DNA of 9,196 nucleotides from Cyanobacteria bacterium K_DeepCast_35m_m2_023 (GTDB lineage: Bacteria > Cyanobacteriota > Cyanobacteriia > PCC-6307 > Cyanobiaceae), in assembly GCA_016882345.1 (NCBI GenBank), contig VGQR01000058.1:1-9196 (forward strand), read 5' to 3'. The notes below the pieces were generated by a model. That model was given only the letters and a program-made list of their open reading frames with translations, was not told the origin of the DNA and did no database searches. Position numbers and translations under genes: made by a program. Below are positions 1-5,468 of the stretch, one piece after another (position 1 is the first letter of the stretch; each line of letters opens with the position of its first letter).

Positions 1-21
1 CCCAGGCAGCGCCTGGGCTTT
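1..21 (-). terminator. Hairpin terminator downstream of tRNA-Ala, cut by the window edge
   Basis: A perfect 7-bp stem, CCCAGGC (1-7) with GCCTGGG (11-17), encloses a 3-base loop. Read on the minus strand it follows the tRNA 3' end by a few bases and is preceded by GAAAG. That matches the A-rich flank of a symmetric terminator. The U-tract, if present, lies outside the window. Confidence 0.5.
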
Positions 22-26
22 CGTGA

Positions 27-99
27 TGGAGCCAAGGAGACTCGAACTCCTGACCCCCTGCATGCCATGCAGGTGCTCTACCAGCTGAGCTATGGCCCC
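27..99 (-). tRNA. tRNA-Ala (anticodon GGC)
   Basis: The minus strand folds into a full 73-nt cloverleaf. The acceptor stem GGGGCCA pairs with TGGCTCC and includes the G3:U70 wobble pair that identifies alanine tRNA. The anticodon arm is CCTGC-ATGGCAT-GCAGG, giving anticodon GGC (complement of 64-66), which reads GCC/GCU codons. The T-arm carries the usual GTTCGAATC. The discriminator base is A and the 3' CCA is not encoded, as is common in cyanobacteria. It lies 103 bp downstream of the lexA stop on the same strand and is followed by a hairpin. Confidence 0.96.
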
Positions 100-202
100 A
101 TAAGTACGGATGGCGGGATGAACGCTGGTCGTTCAGCCTTGGCCCAAAGGCCTTGCCAGGCGTGGGCAAAGCTTACACCGCGGCGGGCAGGCAGGTCCGC
201 GC

Positions 203-820
203 TTAAACCTGGCGCCACACCGCCACCAATTTGCCCTGCACGCTGACCTGGTCGGCGGGCAACACGATCGGTGCATAGGCCGCATTGGCGGCTTCGAGCG
301 TCACGGTGCTGCCTTGGCGGTGAAAGTGCTTCAACGTGGTGCCGCTGCCGGGCACCAGGGCGCTGACGATCGTGCCGTCGCGCAGGCGCGTCGGGTCGCT
401 GACCGGCTCCATCAGCACCACGTCGCCATCGGCGATGTGTGCATCGACCATCGAGTCACCGTTGACGGTCAGGGCAAACAGCCCCTTGGTTTGCAGAACC
501 GGCTCAAGCTCGAGCCGGTCGCTGACGTCGTCAAAGGTCTCGACCAGGCCGCCGGCAGCCACGGCCCCCAGCACCGGGATGCCTGAGGCCATGCCGCCCA
601 GCAGCTGCAGCGTGCGGGCCTGGCCCTCTTGCCAGGTGATCCAGCCCTTCTGTTGCAGGTGCTTGAGCCTGCTTTGGATCGGCGCCGGCGAGCGCAGGCC
701 CATGGCCTCCATCATCTGGCGGATCGAGGGGCTGTGCCGATGGGCGCCGATGTAGTCGGACAGCCAGTCGTACAGCTCTTGCTGGGCGCTGGTGAGGGGC
801 TCGGTGGGGCCGGCTGACAT
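203..820 (-). CDS. lexA: LexA, SOS-response transcriptional repressor with self-cleavage triad intact
   Basis: This 205-residue repressor binds operators of DNA-repair genes. It is expected to cleave itself when stimulated by RecA filaments. Residues 1-70 form the winged-helix DNA-binding domain, including the helix around SPSIRQMMEAMG. Residues 80-205 form the S24 peptidase/dimerisation domain. The cleavage bond Ala89-Gly90 (AVAAGG), nucleophile Ser123 (NGDSMVDAHI) and Lys164 (TTLKHF) are all present. Some cyanobacterial LexA proteins have lost these residues and act outside the SOS response, so this one is probably a true SOS repressor. The frame stays open upstream to 1210, but family length and the LexA start pattern favour the ATG at 820. 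The longer start would add about 130 low-complexity residues. No clear Shine-Dalgarno is seen. A LexA-box-like site lies 18 bp upstream, so autoregulation is likely. Confidence 0.95.
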   Translation of the reverse strand: MSAGPTEPLTSAQQELYDWLSDYIGAHRHSPSIRQMMEAMGLRSPAPIQSRLKHLQQKGWITWQEGQARTLQLLGGMASGIPVLGAVAAGGLVETFDDVSDRLELEPVLQTKGLFALTVNGDSMVDAHIADGDVVLMEPVSDPTRLRDGTIVSALVPGSGTTLKHFHRQGSTVTLEAANAAYAPIVLPADQVSVQGKLVAVWRQV

Positions 821-838
821 GCAAACGCGGTTGGTGCT

Positions 839-852
839 GATACAGATGTACC
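839..852. promoter_or_regulatory. Candidate LexA operator (cyanobacterial SOS box, one mismatch)
   Basis: The site is GATACAGATGTACC on the plus strand and GGTACATCTGTATC on the minus strand. It matches the cyanobacterial SOS consensus RGTACNNNDGTWCB at all but one defined position. It sits 18 bp upstream of the lexA start, in the 112-bp divergent gap between lexA and the gene at 933. On the minus strand a weak pair, TCGACA and TACATC spaced by 17, overlaps it. Repressor bound here would block lexA transcription and possibly the divergent gene too. Confidence 0.6.
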
Positions 853-932
853 GCCTCCTCGGCGCTTTGTCGAGTGTTGGGGGTTTGTCGGAGCCCTGTT
901 TACGTTGCGAGCAGACCTTCGCCTCTGCGTTC

Positions 933-1334
933 ATGGCGACCGCCGCCCACGCTGCCTGCGCCCCTGAGGTGCTGCAGCAGATTCGCCGCACCCTGGCCGA
1001 GCAACCGATTGCCGAGCTCGGCAGCCTGACGCCGCGCGAGCTGCACTCGCTGGCTGAGCTGATCTGTGCCCTCAGCGAACCGGGCGGTGTCTTTCGCGCC
1101 CAGTTCGAGCGCCTCTCGAGCCGCAGCGAGCTGGTGGCCCTGGCGGCCAGTCGCGGCATCCCGGTCGAGCCGTCATTGCTCGAGCGGTTTGAGCAACTCG
1201 TGGGCGCCAACGCAGCCAGGGAGCTCGAGGATCGTGAGCTGGCTGCCGTATCGGCCGGAGCATCGGACCAGGCCTTGCTGGGTTTCCAGCGGCAACTGGG
1301 TGTCTGGCTGGAGCAGGTCCTGGTGCGCGCTTGA
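933..1334 (+). CDS. Nif11-leader-like small protein, no recognisable RiPP core
   Basis: This 133-residue protein has unknown function. Residues ~38-109 resemble the Nif11 family used as leader peptides of cyanobacterial RiPPs. There is a Leu-rich helix, then FRAQFERLSSRSELVALAAS (54-73), then GIPVEP. Next comes ELEDRELAAVSAG (97-109), which parallels the leader end EL-S-D-E-E-L-x-A-V-x-G-G but with AG in place of GG. The remaining 24 residues lack Cys and Thr and read as an amphipathic helix (LLGFQRQLGVWLEQVLV), so a lanthipeptide (prochlorosin) product is unlikely. The N-terminal ~35 residues are an extra helical segment. I chose the ATG at 933; in-frame starts further upstream (792, 819, 849) would run through the lexA operator. 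The gene diverges from lexA and converges on argF with a 17-bp gap. Coding is well supported; the Nif11 assignment is by eye. Confidence 0.7.
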   Translation: MATAAHAACAPEVLQQIRRTLAEQPIAELGSLTPRELHSLAELICALSEPGGVFRAQFERLSSRSELVALAASRGIPVEPSLLERFEQLVGANAARELEDRELAAVSAGASDQALLGFQRQLGVWLEQVLVRA

Positions 1335-1340
1335 GTCTTG

Positions 1341-1361
1341 GGGGGGCTGGTTCAGCCCCCC
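1341..1361. terminator. Strong bidirectional hairpin between convergent genes
   Basis: GGGGGGCTG (1341-1349) pairs perfectly with CAGCCCCCC (1353-1361) over 9 bp with loop GTT. It lies between the stop of the gene at 933 and the end of argF, and it includes the argF stop codon (1352-1354). There is no T-tract on either side. It may act as a barrier, attenuator or 3'-end stabiliser rather than a classical intrinsic terminator. Confidence 0.55.
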
Positions 1362-2368
1362 AGCAAGGCCGCCAGCAGGGCCTGCTGGGCATGCAGGCGG
1401 TTTTCCGCCTGGTCAAAGATGCGGCTGGCGCTGCTTTCGATGGCGCCGGCACTGATTTCCAGGCCGCGATAGGCGGGCAGGCAGTGCAGCACGATGGCGC
1501 GGCTGTCGGCCGCGTCGATCAGCGCTTCGTTGAGGCACCAGCCGGCGAAGGCCTGTTCGCGTTCGGCTTTCTCCTCTTCTTGCCCCATCGAGGCCCAGAC
1601 ATCGGTGTACAGGGCATGGGCGCCCTGCACAGCCGTCAGCGGTTCGTGCAGCACCGACACCGTGCTGCCCTGGGCTGCCGCCAACTGCTGCGACTGGGCC
1701 AGCACCGTCGCATCGGGGCTGTAGCCCCGCGGGCAGCCGATGCGCACGTTGACCCCCAGCAGGGCCCCGCACAGCATCAGCGAATGCGCCACATTGTTGC
1801 CATCGCCCAGGTAAGTGAGCGTCAGACCGCGCAGGGCGCTCAGGTCGACGACGCCCCTGCTGCCTTTCGGGCAGAACGCCTCGGCCAGAGTCAGGTAATC
1901 GGCCAGGGCCTGGCAGGGGTGCTCGAGGTCGGTCAGGGCATTGATCACCGGAATCGAAGCCCAATGCGCATAGTCGACCAGTTCGTCCTGGCCGAAGGTG
2001 CGAATCGCGAGCGCATCGACATACCGGCTCAGCACCCGTGCCGTGTCGGCCACTGGTTCGCCTCGGCCCACCTGGCTCACCTGGGGGTTCAGGTCGATGG
2101 TTTGCCCCCCCAGCCGAGCCATCGCCACCGTGAAGCTGACCCGTGTGCGCGTCGAGGCTTTCGAGAAGATCAGGCCCAGCACCTTGCCCCCCAGGTCGAG
2201 CTGGCGCCCAGCCTTGAGCTCGACCGCCAACTGCAGCAGTGCGGCCGTCTGCTCGGCGTTGAGATCAGCCGACGACAGCAGGTCGCAGCCCGCTAGGCGT
2301 TGCAGGGCCCCGGGCAGCTGGGAAGGGCGCACCCGGCTGGCGGTGTTCGAGGCGGCGGCGCTGACCAT
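1352..2368 (-). CDS. argF: Ornithine carbamoyltransferase
   Basis: The enzyme transfers the carbamoyl group of carbamoyl phosphate to ornithine to give citrulline, in cytosolic arginine biosynthesis. The 338-residue protein has the carbamoyl-phosphate loop STRTR (72-76), HPCQ (150-153), the ornithine-binding DVWASMGQE (256-264) and HCLPAYRG (295-302) with the catalytic Cys296. The His-Pro and Cys-Leu-Pro motifs and the SMG loop separate it from aspartate carbamoyltransferase. The family is usually about 305-320 residues; the excess is an N-terminal tail of roughly 22 residues (MVSAAASNTASRVRPSQLPG). The ATG at 2368 is kept because no better in-frame start precedes the conserved region. It lies 45 bp downstream of the dioxygenase gene on the same strand. 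It could be cotranscribed with that block or have its own promoter; I see no convincing -10/-35. Only a weak GAGA precedes the start. Confidence 0.96.
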   Translation of the reverse strand: MVSAAASNTASRVRPSQLPGALQRLAGCDLLSSADLNAEQTAALLQLAVELKAGRQLDLGGKVLGLIFSKASTRTRVSFTVAMARLGGQTIDLNPQVSQVGRGEPVADTARVLSRYVDALAIRTFGQDELVDYAHWASIPVINALTDLEHPCQALADYLTLAEAFCPKGSRGVVDLSALRGLTLTYLGDGNNVAHSLMLCGALLGVNVRIGCPRGYSPDATVLAQSQQLAAAQGSTVSVLHEPLTAVQGAHALYTDVWASMGQEEEKAEREQAFAGWCLNEALIDAADSRAIVLHCLPAYRGLEISAGAIESSASRIFDQAENRLHAQQALLAALLGG

Positions 2369-2385
2369 GGGCCCGTCTCAAAGAA

Positions 2386-2405
2386 CCCTTATCCGCGATC
2401 AAGGG
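2386..2405. other. Small hairpin between the dioxygenase gene and argF
   Basis: CCCTT (2386-2390) and AAGGG (2401-2405) form a 5-bp stem with a 10-base loop in the 45-bp gap upstream of argF. On the minus strand it is followed by TTCTTT, so it could be a weak terminator or leader structure that partly separates argF from the upstream block. The stem is short and could be chance. Confidence 0.2.
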
Positions 2406-2413
2406 CCCCGGCG

Positions 2414-3295
2414 TCAAGGCCTCGGTTCGCTTTCGCCGGGGTCATTCAGCCAGAGTCGCAGCATCAGCCGTGGTGCCGCAGGATCGTCGCTGAAGGCATC
2501 GCGGTCGTGGGCCAGCTTGTGGTTGTCGATGAACAGCAGATCACCAGGCCCCAGATCGAAGTCGTAGCGGAACTGCGGATCATTTAGGGTCTGATTGAGC
2601 AGGTCAAAAGCCTCCAGGTCCAGCGGGTCCAGCGGGCGGGCGATCCGCTCGTGGGCTTTCTCGATCCAATAACGCATGTATCGCAGGGTGGGGCCATCGG
2701 CGGCATCGGCGTAGACCCCAAAGGCGTTGGTCGCAATCAGAGCCAGGGCATTGGCTTCACTGCCGGGTGTGACGACATCGCGAACAAAGGGTTGGTACAG
2801 CCGTTGCAGGGCTTTGGGGTGCTTTGAGGCCAGATGCTCGTGAACGGCGATGGCGGAAACCAGCCGCGAGCCCCCGCCGATCGGTGCCTGGCGCACACAG
2901 GCCAGACCGACCCAGCGCGGGTGGGTTTCCAGACGCGAGCTGTCGGTGTGCACCGAGGTTGAGGCGTTGGTTTGGGACACGGGGATCGCCTTGTCGAGAT
3001 AGGAGACCCCTGTGTCGACCACGTCGTAGAGCTCGCCGTAGGTGGTGTCGACGCTGCCGATGCAGCGGCCGATGGCCAGAAACAGCTGGCGGAGGTCGGC
3101 CTCGTTCAATCCGGCCAGACCCTGGATCAGGGCCGCACCGGAGCCGGTCTTGAGCTCCTGGATGAGCGGGTCCAGCCAGCGTCGCAACGCCGGTTGATCC
3201 AGCTCCAGCAGCGACGGCTGACCAACGAATCGCCACTGCTGGCGGTTGGCGAGATCTTCAGCGCGCCAGCAAAACGCTTGTGAAGCAGGGGGCAT
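2414..3295 (-). CDS. Fe(II)/2-oxoglutarate-dependent dioxygenase, TauD/clavaminate synthase-like
   Basis: This 293-residue protein is predicted to be a non-heme iron oxygenase. It would couple 2-oxoglutarate decarboxylation to hydroxylation, desaturation or another oxidation of a small molecule. The iron triad is visible: His116-x-Asp118 in SVHTDSSR, and the distal His263 in DNHKLAHDR. The C-terminal Arg276 and Arg280 in RLMLRLWLN are placed to bind the 2-oxoglutarate carboxylate. The DN-x5-H and R-x-x-x-R-x-W-L patterns are typical of the TauD/TfdA and clavaminate-synthase fold (CsiD/asparagine-oxygenase-like branch) rather than prolyl hydroxylases. The start is set by translational coupling: its ATG shares one base with the TGA of the methyltransferase (TGATG, 3293-3297). 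It is the last gene of the block before argF. The substrate is unknown; taurine is unlikely because no sulfonate transport or metabolism genes are present. Confidence 0.87.
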   Translation of the reverse strand: MPPASQAFCWRAEDLANRQQWRFVGQPSLLELDQPALRRWLDPLIQELKTGSGAALIQGLAGLNEADLRQLFLAIGRCIGSVDTTYGELYDVVDTGVSYLDKAIPVSQTNASTSVHTDSSRLETHPRWVGLACVRQAPIGGGSRLVSAIAVHEHLASKHPKALQRLYQPFVRDVVTPGSEANALALIATNAFGVYADAADGPTLRYMRYWIEKAHERIARPLDPLDLEAFDLLNQTLNDPQFRYDFDLGPGDLLFIDNHKLAHDRDAFSDDPAAPRLMLRLWLNDPGESEPRP

Positions 3296-4059
3296 CAGCG
3301 TTGCAGGTGAAACAGCAGGTGCAGGGGGCAGCCTTGGAGCGGTGCAAAGAAGTCGGGATCCAGTTCAAGATGGTCCGGCCGCACACCCAGCTCCTGGATC
3401 CGGGGCAGCTGGGTCCAGCCGCTGCGCCAGAGGGCTTCGGTGTAGTCGGCAAAGGTCTTGTGAATGGAGCGCACCGGGTTGCTGACCCCGTCGCGGCGCC
3501 AGATGCGTCCTTCGAACAGCACGTCGCTGCTGTTCAGGTAGGTGTGATGGTCCGGTTCAAGGTAGAAGGGAGGCTCGTGGGTTCGCAGGAACGCCAGTGC
3601 CGGATGGGGCACCGTGAAGATCAGAAAACCGCCCGGGCGGATGGCTTGGTGGCAGCCGCGCAGCACGGCCTCCATCGCTGCGATGCTCAGATAGTTGAAC
3701 AGAAACACGGCGATCGCTGCATCACAGCTGCCGCTGGGGAAGGCTTCAGCCAGGTTGGCCACCGCGTAGTGCAGGGGGCCGCCCCGTTCGGCGGCCAGCG
3801 GACCTGCCTGCTGCTGCGCAGCGGCGATCATCTCGGCCGAGAGGTCGAAACCGTCGATGCGGCTGGGGTTGCCCTTGGCCAGTTGCCGGCCCACATACCC
3901 CTCACCGCAGCCCAGGTCCCACAGGTGCAGACCGCGCACATCGCCCGCGGCTTCGAGCACTCGCGGCCGGGCGGTGAAATCGCTGAGCAGCAGCTGCTCG
4001 TTGCGGCTCCATTGGCTGGCCGCCTGGTCGTAGAGCTCGCGGGTGCTGATCTTGCTCAT
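3295..4059 (-). CDS. Class I SAM-dependent methyltransferase (substrate unknown)
   Basis: This 254-residue protein has a Rossmann-fold methyltransferase domain in residues ~43-155. Motif I is LWDLGCGEGYVG (46-57). The acidic residue after strand 2 is Asp72 (IDGFDLSAEMI), expected to bind the SAM ribose. The strand-4 region DAAIAVFLFNYL (113-124) and post-motif RPGGFLIFTVPHP (141-153) follow. The C-terminal 100 residues, rich in aromatics and His (PPFYLEPDHHTYL), probably form a substrate cap. This layout fits small-molecule O-, N- or C-methyltransferases of the UbiE/Methyltransf_11/25 type. It does not resemble rRNA or DNA methyltransferases. Its ATG overlaps the upstream HDO stop by 4 bp (ATGA, 4056-4059), and its own stop overlaps the dioxygenase start. 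The three genes are therefore translationally coupled and likely one pathway. Confidence 0.88.
   Translation of the reverse strand: MSKISTRELYDQAASQWSRNEQLLLSDFTARPRVLEAAGDVRGLHLWDLGCGEGYVGRQLAKGNPSRIDGFDLSAEMIAAAQQQAGPLAAERGGPLHYAVANLAEAFPSGSCDAAIAVFLFNYLSIAAMEAVLRGCHQAIRPGGFLIFTVPHPALAFLRTHEPPFYLEPDHHTYLNSSDVLFEGRIWRRDGVSNPVRSIHKTFADYTEALWRSGWTQLPRIQELGVRPDHLELDPDFFAPLQGCPLHLLFHLQR
3710..3717. repeat. HIP1 octamer GCGATCGC
   Basis: A single copy of the highly iterated palindrome 1 of cyanobacterial genomes, inside the methyltransferase gene. It is the only exact copy I found in the window. That fits picocyanobacteria, where HIP1 is not strongly enriched, and carries little functional meaning alone. 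Confidence 0.4.
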
Positions 4060-4940
4060 CGTGTTGCTCCCTGGGTCTGGTCATTGGCGCGTTCGTGCAG
4101 CCAGCCCCAGAAAGAATCGCGCAAGGCCAGCGCTTTGCGCATGCCTTTGGCCAGGTCGGCGCGGCCCTGGGCGGTGGCGGCGAAGTCGGCGGCAATGGCT
4201 TTGAGGGTGGCCTGGTGGTGGTCATCCACGGCGGTATGCAAGGGAAAAAACACAGCGTCCTCGGGTTTCAGGGTCCCCATGCGCTCGATCGCGTCAACGA
4301 ATGGTTGATAAATCGTCTGCACGATCGTTTCGGTGCCCAGTCCCAGGGCCCCCAGCGCTTCGGCCGGTGACCCATGGGTCAGGATCGAAAGAAACAATTC
4401 GCGCCAGCAGACCACCTCGATGTGGTCGTCGGCGGCATCGGTGTTGTCGATGCCGAGGCCCCGCCGGAACCGTTGAAAAAGTTCTGGATGGGGAATGCCA
4501 TTGATCCATTCGGGCTGGATGCCGCACTGCTGCAGTTCGGCCAGCTCTGCGTCGTCGTACTGGCCAGATTCCTCGGTCAGGTTTTCCAACAGGGCTTTGC
4601 GGTGATCCGCTCGATCCAGTTTCGAGATCAGCGCTGTGAGGTAACGGGGGAAGTGGGCTGAGTAGCCGTAATAGTGCTGGGCAAAATCGGCGAGTGCGGC
4701 ACCGGTATTGGGCAGATCACCGCGGGAGAGCGCCTGCAGGTAAGGATGGTTGACGGCGCGATGCTGCAAGGCTTCCTGGGCCAGGGCCTCAACGATCTCG
4801 TGGTGCTGGCGACGATCCTGGGCCGCATCGTCCTGCAGTCGGCTGCGCTGCAGCCCCGCCAGCCGGGTGATCAGCTCATTGAGCTCCAGCGGGTTGTCAC
4901 TCAAGTGCTGTAACGTGACCTGCCGCTCGAGTGCCAGCAC
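4056..4940 (-). CDS. Heme-oxygenase-like diiron oxidase (iron-containing redox enzyme, CADD/TenA fold); N-terminus is the tail of a CNBD
   Basis: This is a predicted diiron oxygenase/oxidase of the HDO superfamily, whose members (CADD, UndA, BesC, SznF central domain) carry out varied oxidations and C-C or N-O chemistry. The ligand pattern is visible: Glu123/Glu124 (NLTEESG), His151 (HPELFQRF), Glu204 (GLGTETIVQ), and the diagnostic H-x3-D-x2-H as His235, Asp239, His242 in FFPLHTAVDDHH. About 26 residues separate the first Glu from His151, far more than in CADD. Length is 294 residues as drawn. The only nearby start is GTG at 4940, since no ATG occurs before residue 222. Residues 1-36 (LALERQVTLQHLSDNP...) are not HDO sequence; they match the C-terminal strand and helices of a CNBD. 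The frame continues unbroken from the upstream CNBD except for TAG at 4946-4944. The true product may be a CNBD-HDO fusion, or this ORF may be made by stop-restart. Its stop overlaps the methyltransferase start by 4 bp. Confidence 0.82.
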   Translation of the reverse strand: MLALERQVTLQHLSDNPLELNELITRLAGLQRSRLQDDAAQDRRQHHEIVEALAQEALQHRAVNHPYLQALSRGDLPNTGAALADFAQHYYGYSAHFPRYLTALISKLDRADHRKALLENLTEESGQYDDAELAELQQCGIQPEWINGIPHPELFQRFRRGLGIDNTDAADDHIEVVCWRELFLSILTHGSPAEALGALGLGTETIVQTIYQPFVDAIERMGTLKPEDAVFFPLHTAVDDHHQATLKAIAADFAATAQGRADLAKGMRKALALRDSFWGWLHERANDQTQGATR

Positions 4941-4943
4941 TGA

Positions 4944-4946
4944 CTA
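4944..4946 (-). other. In-frame amber codon splitting a CNBD-HDO reading frame
   Basis: On the minus strand the frame reads ...GAG CCT TAG TCA GTG CTG GCA... The TAG ends the CNBD ORF, and the GTG two codons later begins the HDO ORF in the same frame. Protein on both sides aligns to one continuous CNBD: TATVIASEP, then stop, then SVLALERQ. Read as one frame from 5213 to 4056 there are 386 codons including this TAG and the final TGA. The change could be a recent nonsense mutation, a base-call error, or a functional stop-restart or readthrough site. Confidence 0.75.
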
Positions 4947-5213
4947 AGGCTCGCTGGCGATCACGGTTGCGGTGCGTGGACGGTTGTCCAGAAAGGCAAT
5001 CTCACCGACCACCTCCCCTGCCGTGATGCTGATGCCCGCGATTAGCCCGCCGGCATTGGCCGCGACCTGAAGGGTTCCGCTCTGCAGCAGATAGAGGGTG
5101 CTGTCACAGGCGTCGAGCTGGATCAGCACCTCCCCTGGCTGCAGGAGACGCTGCTGACCTGTGTGCAGCAGCGTCTCCTGCAGGTGGGCAGAGAGGGTGT
5201 CGAAAAAGGGCAT
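4944..5213 (-). CDS. Cyclic-nucleotide-binding domain, truncated by an amber stop
   Basis: This ORF gives 89 residues from the ATG at 5213. It shows the N-terminal helix (MPFFDTLSAHLQETLL), the first beta strands (LLQPGEVLIQLD, STLYLLQSGTLQVAA) and the phosphate-binding cassette GEVVGEIAFLDNRPRTATV (66-84). Glu71 and Arg80 stand at the positions that contact cyclic-nucleotide ribose and phosphate in CAP/PKA-type domains, so ligand binding is plausible. No helix-turn-helix follows, so it is not a Crp transcription factor. The domain stops after ~89 of the usual 110-120 residues; the missing strand and helices are encoded just beyond the TAG in the same frame. It is probably the regulatory N-terminal part of a CNBD-HDO enzyme. 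The frame is open to a GTG at 5375, but those 54 extra residues look non-coding (AT-richer, no conserved pattern). No Shine-Dalgarno is visible at 5213. Confidence 0.72.
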   Translation of the reverse strand: MPFFDTLSAHLQETLLHTGQQRLLQPGEVLIQLDACDSTLYLLQSGTLQVAANAGGLIAGISITAGEVVGEIAFLDNRPRTATVIASEP

Positions 5214-5241
5214 CGGCTCGGTAGGGCTGACATCCAGCGGC

Positions 5242-5257
5242 GGGGCCCATGGGCCCC
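5242..5257. repeat. Perfect 16-bp palindrome upstream of the CNBD-HDO block
   Basis: GGGGCCCATGGGCCCC equals its own reverse complement over 16 bp. It lies 29 bp upstream of the proposed CNBD start, where an operator for the block would be expected. As RNA it would form a very tight stem near the ribosome-binding region. The ATG inside it is out of frame with the CNBD on the minus strand. Function is unknown. Confidence 0.5.
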
Positions 5258-5468
5258 CGTCAGAAGATTGCGCGCGAATGGTTGTGGGTCGATGCGATGT
5301 CACCGACGCCATCGACCGAAGAAGATCACATTTAGCGCATTTTGTGGCTGGACATTGCAGCTGGCAACCGATCACCCGAGCCGACGCTTGGTTGTGGCGT
5401 CAGACGCTGGAGTGCTCAGCTCAATCGACGAGGCCAAGGCTGTCCTTGAGCAACGCTTTGCTGGGTAT
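5258..5468. other. Non-coding stretch, possible promoter region for the minus-strand block
   Basis: I find no convincing gene here on either strand. The interval around 5320-5367 is noticeably more AT-rich than its surroundings. On the minus strand it contains TTGCCA (complement of 5362-5367), a near match to a -35 element. Downstream it contains AAAATG and TAAATG (complement of 5329-5334) as poor -10 candidates. A TGTGATC half-site (complement of 5324-5330) has no matching second half. A promoter for the CNBD-HDO block most likely lies here but cannot be placed. Confidence 0.25.

Noticed and set aside
821..1210. N-terminal extension of LexA to about 335 residues
   Set aside because: The extra residues are Ser/Arg/Ala-rich, overlap the divergent gene and the LexA box, and would make the protein far longer than any usual LexA.
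1257..1331. RiPP core peptide at the end of the Nif11-like protein
   Set aside because: There are no Cys and one Ser after the leader-like end, the GG site is degenerate, and no modification enzyme or transporter gene is nearby.
1331..2296. Plus-strand open frame (about 320 codons) antisense to argF
   Set aside because: It is the mirror frame of argF and its translation has no recognisable pattern. The argF motifs are all intact on the minus strand.
5324..5330. Crp-type site upstream of the CNBD block
   Set aside because: Only one half, TGTGA, is present; the second TCACA at 6-bp spacing is absent.
5214..5375. Extension of the CNBD start to the GTG at 5375, with a Cys-rich stretch that could look like a zinc site
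   Set aside because: The added 54 residues have AT-richer, irregular codon use, run through the 16-bp palindrome, and look like promoter DNA. The Cys spacing matches no known motif.
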